Part shown: one piece after another, positions 1 through 8,673 of the stretch
Numbering within the stretch: the stretch's first letter is position 1
How the letters are laid out: the number at the start of each line of letters is the position of its first letter
Assembly: GCA_036491125.1 (NCBI GenBank)
Contig: DASXCO010000158.1
Coordinates: 1 to 53,305, forward strand
Direction: 5' to 3'
From: Acidimicrobiales bacterium
Lineage (GTDB): Bacteria > Actinomycetota > Acidimicrobiia > Acidimicrobiales > AC-9
DNA length: 53,305 nt
Position numbers and translations under genes: made by a program
Notes under the pieces: generated by a model
What the model was told of the DNA's origin: nothing
Databases searched by the model: none
Seen by the model: only the letters and a program-made list of their open reading frames with translations

Positions 1-785
1 GCCTTCGTGCCTTCCCCATTGCCTTGACGAGCTCCGTCGCCGTGGCCTCCCAAGAAGACGGCCCGGGCGATGTCGTCGCGCTCGAGGAGCTCGGTGGCGG
101 CTCCCTCGAAGCGGATCTCGCCCTTTTCCATGAACACGGCCCGTTCGCAGATCTCACACGCGACACTCAGGCTCTGCTCGACGATGACCAGTGTGATGCC
201 GGCGTCTCGCAGGGACCGCACGATGGCCATGAGCTCCTTGACCACGACGGGGGCGAGGCCGAGGGACAGCTCGTCGATGCAGAGGACCTTGGGGTCGAGC
301 AGGAGCGCCTTGGCCAGGGCCAGCTGCTGCTGCTCACCTCCCGACAGGCTCCCTGCCCGCCTGCGGAGGTAGCGCTCGAGCACCGGGAAGGTCTCCAGCA
401 CCCGGGCTGTGCGGGCTCGCACCGTGGCCCGGTCCCGGTGGATGGGGAGGGCCTGAATGTCGAGGTTCTCCCGCACTGTCAGATCCGGAAAGATGGCGTG
501 GCCGCCGGAGATGAGGGCCAGGCCCCTCCCCACGAGGCGCTCCGCCGGTGTGGTGGTGATGTCGGCGCCCTCGAAGGTGATGGCCCCCGAGGACGGCGCC
601 TCGAGGCCGCAGAGGAGCCGCAGCAGGGTGGACTTCCCGGCCCCGTTGGTGCCGAGGAGGGCGAGGGCCTCGCCCTCTTCGACCTGGAGGGACACGTCGA
701 AGAGGACCTGGAGTCGGCCGTAGGAGAAGTTGACGCCATCGACGTCGATGATCGGTGCGATCGGTGCCGACAAGGCGTCGCTCAT
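1..785 (-). CDS. livF: Liv-type ABC transporter ATP-binding protein (LivF), 3' end outside window
   Basis: This is the ATPase subunit of a branched-chain-amino-acid-type (HAAT) importer, acting on the cytoplasmic face of the membrane. The 261 visible residues hold a Walker A motif GTNGAGKST at about 45-53, the signature LSGGEQQ at about 147-153 and a Walker B ending IDELSLGLAP at about 170-179. The LivF tail is nearly complete, but no stop codon is reached before the left edge, so the gene is partial. The ATG overlaps the stop of the upstream permease-ATPase fusion (ATGA), which implies translational coupling. Walker B reads DEL where DEP is usual, and the two other LivF-like domains in this window deviate at the same site. 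The family is clear. The transported substrate is unknown. Confidence 0.93.
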   Translation of the reverse strand, partial: MSDALSAPIAPIIDVDGVNFSYGRLQVLFDVSLQVEEGEALALLGTNGAGKSTLLRLLCGLEAPSSGAITFEGADITTTPAERLVGRGLALISGGHAIFPDLTVRENLDIQALPIHRDRATVRARTARVLETFPVLERYLRRRAGSLSGGEQQQLALAKALLLDPKVLCIDELSLGLAPVVVKELMAIVRSLRDAGITLVIVEQSLSVACEICERAVFMEKGEIRFEGAATELLERDDIARAVFLGGHGDGARQGNGEGTK

Positions 786-3613
786 CGGGCCCGGAGGGGT
801 CGGGCCCGCAGGGGCCGCTCTCGGACGGGCGGCGTCGGGGAGATGGGTGGGCTCGCCGGGGCCTCGTCGGTGCCCAGGTAGGACACGATCACCGCCGGGT
901 CGGCCCGGACCTCGTCCGGCGTGCCCTCAGAGATCACCCGACCCTGGTCCATGGCGTAGATGCGGTCGCACAAGCCCATCAGCAGGGGCATGTCGTGTTC
1001 GATGATGAGCACGGACAGACCCAGCTCGTCGCGGATGGATCGCAGCAGGGGGCCGAAGGCCTCCGCCTCACGCTGGGCCACCCCACCGGTGGGCTCGTCC
1101 AGCAACAACACCTTGGGCACCGAGGCGACCTGGGCAGCCAGGTCGCAGATCCTTCTGGTGCCGGTGGACAGCTCGTCGGTCAGCACGTCGGCCCAGGCGG
1201 TCAGGCCGAAGCGCTCGAGCAACGCCCACGCCGCCTTGCGGGACGATCCCTCTCCCGCCCGCACCCAGGGCGCCGAGGCGGCCGAGGAAAGGAGCCCGAC
1301 CCGGTGCTGGGTGCTCATGGCCACCTGCATGGTCTCGGTGACGGTGAGCCCGGGGAAGAGGGTGGCCTGCTGGAAGCTGCGCCCGAGGCCGAACGTCGCC
1401 CGCAGCTCGGGGGGAAAGTCGCCCACGTTCACCCCGGCCACTGCCACCGAGCCGCCGTCGGCGCGAAGCACGCCGGAGATCACGTTCAGCAGCGTGGTCT
1501 TGCCCGCCCCGTTGGGTCCGATCAGCCCGACGATCTCGCCCTCTCGTACCTCGATCGACGCCCCTTCGAGAGCTTGCTGTCCGCCAAAGGCAAGGCGCAT
1601 GTCCTCGACCGCCAGGGCTGGCGAATGGGCCGCGGCAGTGTCGCGCTCGGTCGTCTCGGCGACCATCGCATCCAGGCGGCCCTGCCACCACGACTGCACG
1701 GCGCCGGCGATCCCCTGGGGGAACTTCCGCAGGGCGAGGACCAGCCCCAGGCCACCGAAGAGCAGCTCGAAGCCGACACCTGAGCCCGCTGCGGAGCTGA
1801 AAAGGTCTGAGATCAAGGGGCTCAGCAAGAACGTCATTCCGTAGACGACGACCCCACCGGCCACCGCCCCGGCCACCGAGCCGATGCCGCCGATCACCAC
1901 CGCAGCAAGCACGGCGAGGGACAGGTCGGCCGGGAACTGTGTGGCGGAGACGTTGCGCCAGGCGTCGGCCCACAGGACCCCGGCCGAGCCGGCGAGGAAC
2001 CCCGAGACACACAGCGCCCCCATCTTGACGGTGGTGGGTGTCACCCGGAACGACGCAGCCCGGGCTTCGTCGTCTCGAACGGCGATGATGAGGCGGCCCG
2101 GTTGCGAGCGCCTGAGAGCCCACATCGCAGCCGCCGCGACCACGACCACGCCGAGGGCGACGTAGTAGACGGCGAGCTGTGACGAGGGGCTCCCCAAGCC
2201 GGCGGCCAGGCTCGGCTGCTGGAGGACAATCCCGAATGGTTGAGCCGACCCGAACCAGCCCTTGTGGAACAGCCAGTCAGGAGCGACGACGGCGAACCCG
2301 AGGGTGGTCACCGCCAACGTCAGGCCCGGCACCCGCAAGGCGGGCAGAGCGACCAGCCCCATCAGGGCCGCACCCACGAGACCGCAGACGATCAGCAGGA
2401 AGAGCACCGACCAGCCCCTCGGCATCAGGTGGGCGGCGACGAAGGCGCCGGCACCGACGAAGGCGAACTGGCCCAGGCTCACCTGGCCGGCCCAGCCGAT
2501 GGCAACGGTCAGCGAGAGTGAGACGACCGCGTAGGTGAGGACCAGGGCCAGGTCGAAGCGCGTTCCCTCGCTGTTGAAGATGGGAATCACCGGAAGGATG
2601 AGCCCCACGAACAGGGCTCCCGCCAGGAGGGTGCGCGGGGCGTAGCGGACGGTGAAACGGTCGCGGATGGCCTCGGGGATGCGCAGGGGCGGCCGGTCCT
2701 CGACGATGGCGCCCGCGGTGGCGAACACCCGTCCGATGGCGCCGCCGCGGATCAACACCATGGCGATGATGACCAGGAAGACGACGAGCTCCGAAGTCGC
2801 CGCGTTCGAGGTGAGGGCCAGTGCGATCTGCTGCGCCAGTCCGATCAGCAGTCCACCACAGAGGGCGGCAGGCAACGACGTGAACGCCCCGAGGGCGGCT
2901 GCCCCCAGGGCGAGCAGGAGCAGCTGTGGGCCGAGCACGGCCGCGGCGGAGCTACCGTTCGAGCCGAACGACGGGCTCTGGAGGATGGCGGCGATCGCCG
3001 AGAGGCCACCGGCGATGGCCCAGGTGATGGCGGAGACCCGGGCGGCGGACACGCCGGCAAGCCGGGCCGCATCGGGGTTGGAGGCGGCCGCCCGGATCAT
3101 GGTGCCGAGGAGAGTGAACCGGAGGAAGGCGGCCAGGCCGGCGACGATGAGGGGCCCCAGGACAAGGACCATGATGTCGGCGCCGCTCAGGATCACGCCC
3201 CCCACGTGGACACTGGCCTGGAACGGCAGCGGGTAGCCGGTGTACACCTCCTTCGAGCTGCTCGGGCCGAGGGCCGGGATGAGGGCGAGGGCCAGCAGGA
3301 CCTGGGTGACCCCGACCGTCACCAGCAGCAGCGAGACCGCGGACGCCGATCGGGCCCGCAGGGGCCGCACGACCCAGCGCTCGACCCCAAGGCCGACGAC
3401 GATCCCCACGGGCACGCACACCCCGAAGGCGACCCACCAGCTCCAGCCCCAGTCGATGACGAGCTTGGCGAGCAGCTGAGCAGACAACGCGCCCAGCTGG
3501 GCGTGAGCCAGGTTCAGGAAGCGGTTGGACTTGTAGACGAGGACGATGCCCACGGCCAGCAGCCCGGTCAGCGTGCCGTTGATCAGACCCAGTACGAGCG
3601 TGCCAGAGCTCAC
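782..3613 (-). CDS. LivH-LivM-LivG triple-fusion ABC importer protein
   Basis: One 943-residue chain joins three subunits that are usually separate. A LivH-like permease occupies about residues 1-300, a LivM-like permease about 325-640 and a LivG-like ATPase about 665-925. The permeases carry typical Liv sequences (VLVYKSNRFLNLAHAQLG near the N terminus, then GWAGQVSLGQFAFVGAGAF). The ATPase has Walker A GPNGAGKTT near 699, an unusual signature LSTGTRR near 815, and DEPTGGVAQRE where DEPxxGL is common. The start is GTG, preceded by GAAGGAG, and lies 16 bases after the binding-protein gene. The separate LivF gene overlaps the 3' end. One long open frame with recognisable junctions argues against a sequencing artefact. 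It should form an importer core with LivF and the anchored binding protein. Confidence 0.93.
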   Translation of the reverse strand: MSSGTLVLGLINGTLTGLLAVGIVLVYKSNRFLNLAHAQLGALSAQLLAKLVIDWGWSWWVAFGVCVPVGIVVGLGVERWVVRPLRARSASAVSLLLVTVGVTQVLLALALIPALGPSSSKEVYTGYPLPFQASVHVGGVILSGADIMVLVLGPLIVAGLAAFLRFTLLGTMIRAAASNPDAARLAGVSAARVSAITWAIAGGLSAIAAILQSPSFGSNGSSAAAVLGPQLLLLALGAAALGAFTSLPAALCGGLLIGLAQQIALALTSNAATSELVVFLVIIAMVLIRGGAIGRVFATAGAIVEDRPPLRIPEAIRDRFTVRYAPRTLLAGALFVGLILPVIPIFNSEGTRFDLALVLTYAVVSLSLTVAIGWAGQVSLGQFAFVGAGAFVAAHLMPRGWSVLFLLIVCGLVGAALMGLVALPALRVPGLTLAVTTLGFAVVAPDWLFHKGWFGSAQPFGIVLQQPSLAAGLGSPSSQLAVYYVALGVVVVAAAAMWALRRSQPGRLIIAVRDDEARAASFRVTPTTVKMGALCVSGFLAGSAGVLWADAWRNVSATQFPADLSLAVLAAVVIGGIGSVAGAVAGGVVVYGMTFLLSPLISDLFSSAAGSGVGFELLFGGLGLVLALRKFPQGIAGAVQSWWQGRLDAMVAETTERDTAAAHSPALAVEDMRLAFGGQQALEGASIEVREGEIVGLIGPNGAGKTTLLNVISGVLRADGGSVAVAGVNVGDFPPELRATFGLGRSFQQATLFPGLTVTETMQVAMSTQHRVGLLSSAASAPWVRAGEGSSRKAAWALLERFGLTAWADVLTDELSTGTRRICDLAAQVASVPKVLLLDEPTGGVAQREAEAFGPLLRSIRDELGLSVLIIEHDMPLLMGLCDRIYAMDQGRVISEGTPDEVRADPAVIVSYLGTDEAPASPPISPTPPVRERPLRARPLRAR

Positions 3614-3629
3614 GGTCGACTCCTTCGCA

Positions 3630-5183
3630 TCAGAAGGACGGCGAGAAGTTCGGGCTGTCGAGCTGCCAGCAGCCGCAGGAGGTGTGGTAGGTCACGGGCC
3701 GCCAGAACTCCCCTCCATAGGTCGTGCCCGAAGCAGAGAAGCTGTTCGGCCCGTAGGGGAAGGAGAACGGCACCGGGCCCGCACGCTGCAGGCCGGCGGC
3801 CAGCTGATTCGGGGCCACGCTGGGAGCGTGGTCGACCGCGGCCGCGAACATCCACGCCGTGTCGCAGACCGCCCCCGAGAACTGGTCGGTCGACGCGATG
3901 GCGCCCGGCTGACCGTGGCTCGCCATGATCTGGTCGCACAGGGCGGTGGTGGCATCCTCCTTGAACCCCGGCGTCGTCTGCGCCCCGTACTGCTCGGGGG
4001 TGATGGCGAGGGCGTTGTTGAAGTTGTTGGGGTCCGGAGCGAACGGCGGGTTCCCGGAGATGGCGACACTTCCGTCATCCGGTAGCGTCCACTGGGGCCG
4101 AAAGCCCTGCGCCTGCGACTGCTTGGTGATGTTCTGCATGTCCTCGAGGTCGTTGTCGATCGTCGCCGTCGTGACCCCGTCGGCCTTGAACTTGACTACG
4201 GCCTGTTCGATCGAAGACGGCGACGCGAAGGCAGAGGGACAACCGAGGTCGGCGCGATCGATGGCGCTGGAGGGAACCCCGACCGCCTGGAGGTCGGCCA
4301 GCATCGCCTGGTTCACCTCGGGCTGGCAGTCCTTGTAGAAGATGCCGAGCTTCTTGAAGCCGTTGGCCGGGTTGAACATGTTGAACTGGCGGGATGCGAA
4401 GGCCCAATTGCGGTAGACGACCTGGAGCGCCCCGTCCCCGCTGAAGTAGTACGGGTAGTAGCGCTGGACGTCGGCTTGGGAGAGCTCGATCTCCTCGAAC
4501 ACAGGGATATGGGCTTGGAGCAGGCAGGTGTCCGGGCTCTGAGGCAGGAAGCCGAACAACACGGCGAAATCCTTGTGCTGGATGAACGAGAGGCATGCGC
4601 TCTGGGCGCTGGAGGGGTTGAACTCGTTGTTCGTCTGGAAGTCGGGGACGATCTTCTGACACGCCGCCCCGCCCGACTTGTTGATCGCGTCGAACATGGC
4701 GTTCCACATACCTTGTTGGCTGCTGGGCGAGGGGGCCCCGAAGACGCTGTTGAGCCCGCCGCTGTCGACCAGGACCACACCCACGTTCATGGTCTTCTGT
4801 GGACCCGAGCATCCCGCCAGAGACCCTCCGGGTGTGCCAGGCAGCCCGCCTCCCGCGGTGGCGCCGCTGCCGGCGACGGACCCACCTGGAGCCGCTGGCG
4901 CGCCGGCGGACCCCGGGCCTGCTGCAGCTGTGGTGCTACTCGCAGTGCCGGCGGTGTCAGCCGTTCCCGCCGTTTCTCCCGTCGCCTTTGCGCCACGGGT
5001 GCCGCTGCCGTATCCGACCCCGAGGTTGGTGGAGGGCCCACTGGCCAGGGGGACGGCGATCCAGACGACGAGGGCCAGGGCGGTGGCCACGGCACCGACC
5101 GCGGCGGCCTGCTTGCCGGGCGATGCCCGTCGCCACCACAGCCGGAACTCGAGGAACGGCGTCGTGGCCGTCATGCCATCCAT
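3630..5183 (-). CDS. Membrane-anchored Liv-type substrate-binding protein
   Basis: This is a 517-residue extracytoplasmic solute-binding protein of the HAAT type, expected to hand ligand to the adjacent fused permease. It has no lipoprotein signal at its N terminus. Instead, a basic segment (FRLWWRRASPGK) precedes one hydrophobic helix at about 27-48. A Gly/Ala/Thr/Ser-rich linker follows to about 125, and then the two-lobed type I periplasmic-binding fold (MNVGVVLVDSGGLNSVFG onward). The ATG at 5183 is preceded by AAGGGGA at good spacing. It sits 19 bases after the upstream gene and 16 before the permease fusion, so it belongs to the same operon. A lone Cys in SLAGC just before the binding domain resembles a lipobox, but it lies far from the helix. 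The ligand is unknown. Confidence 0.88.
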   Translation of the reverse strand: MDGMTATTPFLEFRLWWRRASPGKQAAAVGAVATALALVVWIAVPLASGPSTNLGVGYGSGTRGAKATGETAGTADTAGTASSTTAAAGPGSAGAPAAPGGSVAGSGATAGGGLPGTPGGSLAGCSGPQKTMNVGVVLVDSGGLNSVFGAPSPSSQQGMWNAMFDAINKSGGAACQKIVPDFQTNNEFNPSSAQSACLSFIQHKDFAVLFGFLPQSPDTCLLQAHIPVFEEIELSQADVQRYYPYYFSGDGALQVVYRNWAFASRQFNMFNPANGFKKLGIFYKDCQPEVNQAMLADLQAVGVPSSAIDRADLGCPSAFASPSSIEQAVVKFKADGVTTATIDNDLEDMQNITKQSQAQGFRPQWTLPDDGSVAISGNPPFAPDPNNFNNALAITPEQYGAQTTPGFKEDATTALCDQIMASHGQPGAIASTDQFSGAVCDTAWMFAAAVDHAPSVAPNQLAAGLQRAGPVPFSFPYGPNSFSASGTTYGGEFWRPVTYHTSCGCWQLDSPNFSPSF

Positions 5184-5202
5184 GGCGGTGTCCCCTTCCC
5201 AG

Positions 5203-6501
5203 TCATCGAGGAACCGGCCCCTCCCACAGCCTCCACAACGCCACCGAAGCTGCGGGGCCCCGCGCCACCGAAGCCTTCAGGCAGGTGAGATCATCCGCCA
5301 GCTGACCGGCGGGCGCCGGAGCCTGCACCGCCTCGGAGACCACGGGCAACCCCGCGGCCACCGGGTAGCGACGCAGAGTGGCGGCGAACGCAGCTGGGGA
5401 GCTGCACGCACCAGCCCCGTCGAGCGAGCGGGCCACGAAGGACGCCTTCGACCACGCCTGGTTCGAGTCGAGGGCCGACCACACGGCGGCATCGGCGCTG
5501 GCGGTGCCGCCGTCGAGCCAGGCAACTCCTGCGGAGGGTTGGCCGGCGGCGTCACGGGCGGCCCCGAGTCCGGCCACGGTGTACGCGGCGATGGTGGCCG
5601 GCGTCGAGCCTTTCGGGGGCCCGCCCGTCCCGATCTCCACGAGCGGCACGGGCCCGAGCACCCCGAGGACCTGGGCCACCCAGGAGCCGAAGGCCGCCGG
5701 ACCTCCGGGAGCGGCGGGTTGGGGCACCAACAGAAGCGAGACCAGGGTGCCGTGGCGTACGAGATCACCGAGGGCGCTCGCGAGGCCGGGTGACACCGTG
5801 GCTCCCTGCACCAGTCCCACCGGCACGATGGGGGTCCTGCCCGCCATCTCGACCCTGAGCCCGGGACTCCAGGTCGCGTTCGGGCCGCCCGAGGCACCCA
5901 CCGGGGAATCGACGTACATCCAGCGCGTGGGCACCTGCGACGTGCCCGCAGCAGAACTGCCACCAGGAAGGGCTCCGGCCGGCGCCGTGCCCGAGCCGAG
6001 CACCTGGGCGCACACCGCACTCAGCTGGGCCGAGACGCCGTCCAGTGGTGTGTTGGTGGTCGGGAACGGCACGGGGCATGCGTCACTCGGCGAGGTGGGA
6101 GCACCGGGCGTGCTCGGGGCACTGGCGCCGTCCGGGGCGAGGCTCCCCGTGTCCCCGGAGGCCAAGTCCGGGCTTGCGCCTGCGTTGTCATCAGAGGCCG
6201 CGCCCGGGCTTCCGCTGTCGGTCGCGGGGCCGGTTGCCTCGGTCCCCAGTCCCGAGGCGTTCGCCGCCAGCTGCGCGCTCTGGCCCTGCGAAGATGCCGG
6301 GGCCTGGCCGGATGGCGTGGCCGAGCTCACTGGGAAGCCGGCCGCGAAGTTCGCCAGCACCCCGCCACCGGAGGGGACCGCGATCCAGGCGAGGAACGCC
6401 ATCGCGGCGGTCCCCGCCGCGATGGCCCTGGATCGTGGGCCGTTCGACGCTCCCCGCCACCAGAGACGGAACGCCGGAAACGGTGCATCGGCATGCCTCA
6501 T
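5203..6501 (-). CDS. Anchored extracytoplasmic protein of unknown function leading Liv operon A
   Basis: I do not recognise the family of this 432-residue protein. Its N terminus (PFPAFRLWWRGAS, then a hydrophobic helix ending AWIAVPSGG, about residues 9-45) closely resembles that of the neighbouring binding protein, so both probably share an inserted membrane anchor. A low-complexity Ala/Gly/Ser/Pro linker runs to about 150. A more ordered domain of about 270 residues follows, with several aromatic residues and paired Cys. The ATG at 6501 was chosen because it aligns with the start of the paralogous anchor; a GTG at 6522 would add seven residues. It is the first gene of the operon, 19 bases from the binding protein, so an accessory role in capture or processing of the substrate is an inference. 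Confidence 0.72.
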   Translation of the reverse strand: MRHADAPFPAFRLWWRGASNGPRSRAIAAGTAAMAFLAWIAVPSGGGVLANFAAGFPVSSATPSGQAPASSQGQSAQLAANASGLGTEATGPATDSGSPGAASDDNAGASPDLASGDTGSLAPDGASAPSTPGAPTSPSDACPVPFPTTNTPLDGVSAQLSAVCAQVLGSGTAPAGALPGGSSAAGTSQVPTRWMYVDSPVGASGGPNATWSPGLRVEMAGRTPIVPVGLVQGATVSPGLASALGDLVRHGTLVSLLLVPQPAAPGGPAAFGSWVAQVLGVLGPVPLVEIGTGGPPKGSTPATIAAYTVAGLGAARDAAGQPSAGVAWLDGGTASADAAVWSALDSNQAWSKASFVARSLDGAGACSSPAAFAATLRRYPVAAGLPVVSEAVQAPAPAGQLADDLTCLKASVARGPAASVALWRLWEGPVPR

Positions 6502-6805
6502 GGGCGATTGGGCGCCAACCACCGACCGACCGCAGCTCCGCCGCGTGGCGAACTCGGTGTGCCGCTCCTGGTCCCCATACCCCAGCGCTCCACTCGTCTC
6601 GGGAGCTATCTCCTGCTGTCTCCTTCTAGAGCGATGGAGCTATCTCCTTTTGAGCGCCCGATAATATGCTTCCCGATCGCGAAGAGCAACCTTCTCGCCA
6701 GGCGGCGAACGATCGATACGACCAACAATCGCCGCGACCAACGACGCGAGCTCTTCCGGTCCGGCGTTGGTCGTGTTGCGGCCGGCGCACGCGGGTAACC
6801 CGGCG
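6502..6805. other. Intergenic region upstream of Liv operon A
   Basis: About 300 bases lie between the start of operon A and the stop codon of the SDR gene, both on the minus strand. I see no convincing gene here. It holds the two 13-base repeats listed separately and must contain the promoter for operon A. AT-richer sequence near 6655-6680 (gataatatgc) is a possible site. Confidence 0.5.
6602..6648. repeat. Pair of 13-bp direct repeats GGAGCTATCTCCT upstream of Liv operon A
   Basis: The identical 13-mer occurs at 6602-6614 and 6636-6648, starts 34 bases apart. Each copy is itself nearly symmetric (GGAG-CTAT-CTCC). The spacing is just over three helical turns, so both copies would lie on nearly the same DNA face. 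The pair sits 100-150 bases upstream of the first gene of operon A. A pair of regulator-binding sites is likely but untested. Confidence 0.5.
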
Positions 6806-7567
6806 TCAGGCCGGCGGTCGTGGTACTACGGCCACCGTTGGGATCGTGGCGCCGGCGCCGCACCGCAGCACGCTGTCGATCACTCGTAAGAGCTCGTCCA
6901 CGTCGAGCAGCGCGCCGCTGAGGAGGTTGCGAGCGAGCCATATGGGGAAGACCTCGGCCGCGACCTCCTCGTCCCAGTCGGCACTGAACTCCGTGGCCGA
7001 CGCCCCCTCCCCACCGGCGCAGTCGCCGACCGTGACCCGGGTGAAGCCGACGGCGGGATGCTCCGCTCGCCAAGCTTCGACCAGCTTGTCCAGGGCCGCC
7101 TTGCTGACGATGTAGGCGCCGAGGCCCGGCCACGGCGCCGTGATCGAGGCGCTCACCGAGGACAAGTAGGCGGCCACCCCCCGTGACGCCGAGAGGTGGG
7201 GGATCGCGGCGGCGGTGACAAGCGCGGCGCCGGTAACATTTGTGTCGAAGGCCCGCCGCCACGTGCCGGCATCGAGCTCGGCGAGCCGACCGAGGGGGCC
7301 GATGCCTGTCGCGTACACGAGGGCGTCGATCCCCCCCAACCCGCTCGCTGCCTGCTCGATCGCGTCGCGACACGACGCGTCGTCGGTAACGTCGCAAGCG
7401 ATCGCCAGCGCGCCGGGGCCGGCCTCCTTCGCGGTGTCGACGAGGCGGTCGTGCCGCCGGGCAAGGAGCGCCACCGTGGCTCCGCGCTGCGCGAGTCCGA
7501 TGCCGATGCAGCGGCCGAGGCCGCTCGATGCGCCGACGACAACGGTCCTCAACGGTGCAGTGGCCAT
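6806..7567 (-). CDS. Short-chain dehydrogenase/reductase (SDR)
   Basis: A 253-residue classical-SDR-like oxidoreductase, cytoplasmic and NAD(P)-dependent. The nucleotide-binding motif is VGASSGLGR (about 11-19), with a conserved Asn in DTNVTG at 110, Ser at about 137 (YLSSVSAS), and the catalytic Tyr152 and Lys156 in AYIVSK. The ATG at 7567 starts the canonical beta-strand MATAPLRTVVVGASSG; upstream in-frame sequence is not SDR-like. It is transcribed away from the LLM oxidoreductase gene, sharing a 158-base control region with it, and probably acts on an alcohol or ketone intermediate of the same pathway. The substrate cannot be assigned. Confidence 0.88.
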   Translation of the reverse strand: MATAPLRTVVVGASSGLGRCIGIGLAQRGATVALLARRHDRLVDTAKEAGPGALAIACDVTDDASCRDAIEQAASGLGGIDALVYATGIGPLGRLAELDAGTWRRAFDTNVTGAALVTAAAIPHLSASRGVAAYLSSVSASITAPWPGLGAYIVSKAALDKLVEAWRAEHPAVGFTRVTVGDCAGGEGASATEFSADWDEEVAAEVFPIWLARNLLSGALLDVDELLRVIDSVLRCGAGATIPTVAVVPRPPA

Positions 7568-7649
7568 GTCAGTCTCGCCATCTTGCCACGGACGAACTGT
7601 CGGCTCTGCGCTGCCACCAGCCCCTCCTTGGCCGCAAACTCGTTTCTTC

Positions 7650-7679
7650 CGCTCAGCAGAACGTAGATTACACTGAGCG
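7650..7679. promoter_or_regulatory. Inverted repeat in divergent SDR/LLM promoter region
   Basis: CGCTCAG (7650-7656) and CTGAGCG (7673-7679) are perfect 7-base arms separated by 16 bases. The spacer contains AT-rich sequence (tagatt) that could serve as a -10 element. Its position between two divergent genes fits a shared operator. No regulator gene is adjacent. Confidence 0.35.
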
Positions 7680-7725
7680 AGGATACCGTTTTCACCGGTG
7701 CTCGCCACCTCGAAGGGAGTCGCCG

Positions 7726-8673
7726 ATGCGCATCGGCCTCATGATCGGCCCGGAGCGAGCCCGCTACCGGACGAAGGTCGAGCGGCTCCTCACCGATGTC
7801 CGATGGGCGGAGGATGCTGGCCTGGCCACGGTCTGGATCCCGCAGATCCCCGACGAGTTCGACGCCCTGACCGCTGCCACGCTCGTCGGCGCCGAGACGA
7901 CGAGGATCGAAATTGGTACCGCGGTGGTCCCGGTCCAGCCCCGGCACCCGATCGCGCTCGCTCAGCAGGCGCTGTCGGTGCAGGCAGTGTGCGAAGGTAG
8001 GCTGAGACTCGGGCTCGGCGTATCGCACCACTGGATCATCGACGAGATGCTCGGATTGCCCTACAAGCGTCCTGTCGTGACCATGGGCGCCTACCTGGAC
8101 GTCCTCGACCAAGCCTTCGGAGGTCCCGGCACTGTCGACGTCGACAACGAGCTGTTCCGCGTCCACAGCCCCCTCGACGTCACAGACGTCGCCCCGACGC
8201 CGGTGCTCATGGCCGCTCTCGGTCCGCTCATGCTCCGGCTGGCCGGCGAGCGGACCGACGGCACGATCCTGTGGATGGCTGACGAGCGGGCCATCGCGTC
8301 GCATGTCATCCCTCACCTCACTGGAGCGGCGTCGGCCGCGGGCCGGCCGGCACCCCGTGTCGTCGCCGGCATCCCGGTGTGTCTCTGCAGTGAGCGGGAG
8401 GTCGACGCGGCGACCGCCCGGGCGAACCGGATCCTGGCCGAGGCGGAGGTGTCGCCGAACTACCAGCATCTGCTCGATCACGGCGACGCCCGCAACGTCG
8501 GGGACATCCTGGCCGCGGGCAGCGAGTCGACGATCGAGAAGCGCCTACGCGGCTTCGCCGATGCCGGCGTGACGGACGTGTCGGTCCGTGTGTTGCCGAT
8601 CGGGGAGAGTCGCCCGGACCTCATCGCGTCGCTCGAGCGTACGCGTCAGTTCATATCGTCGCTCGCTCGATGA
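7726..8673 (+). CDS. LLM-class F420-dependent oxidoreductase (MSMEG_4879-like)
   Basis: A 315-residue TIM-barrel protein of the luciferase-like monooxygenase class. These enzymes use F420 or FMN in the cytoplasm. It opens with MRIGLMIGPERARY and continues with the barrel strands AGLATVWIPQIP, IEIGTAVVPVQPRHP and LRLGLGVSHHWII, which match the F420-dependent family known from mycobacteria. The ATG at 7726 has GAAGGGAG about seven bases upstream; the longer open frame lacks a ribosome site. Its last codons overlap the first acyl-CoA ligase gene (ATGA), so it leads a three-gene operon with both ligases. A role in hydride transfer to a ring or enone substrate is an inference. Confidence 0.88.
   Translation: MRIGLMIGPERARYRTKVERLLTDVRWAEDAGLATVWIPQIPDEFDALTAATLVGAETTRIEIGTAVVPVQPRHPIALAQQALSVQAVCEGRLRLGLGVSHHWIIDEMLGLPYKRPVVTMGAYLDVLDQAFGGPGTVDVDNELFRVHSPLDVTDVAPTPVLMAALGPLMLRLAGERTDGTILWMADERAIASHVIPHLTGAASAAGRPAPRVVAGIPVCLCSEREVDAATARANRILAEAEVSPNYQHLLDHGDARNVGDILAAGSESTIEKRLRGFADAGVTDVSVRVLPIGESRPDLIASLERTRQFISSLAR

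Noticed and set aside
24-881. Long plus-strand frame opposite LivF
   Set aside because: It is an antisense shadow in high-GC coding DNA. The minus strand encodes a full set of ABC ATPase motifs.
4801-5040. Possible frameshift or compositional break in the operon A binding protein
   Set aside because: The frame stays open and the stretch is a normal low-complexity tether like that in operon B.
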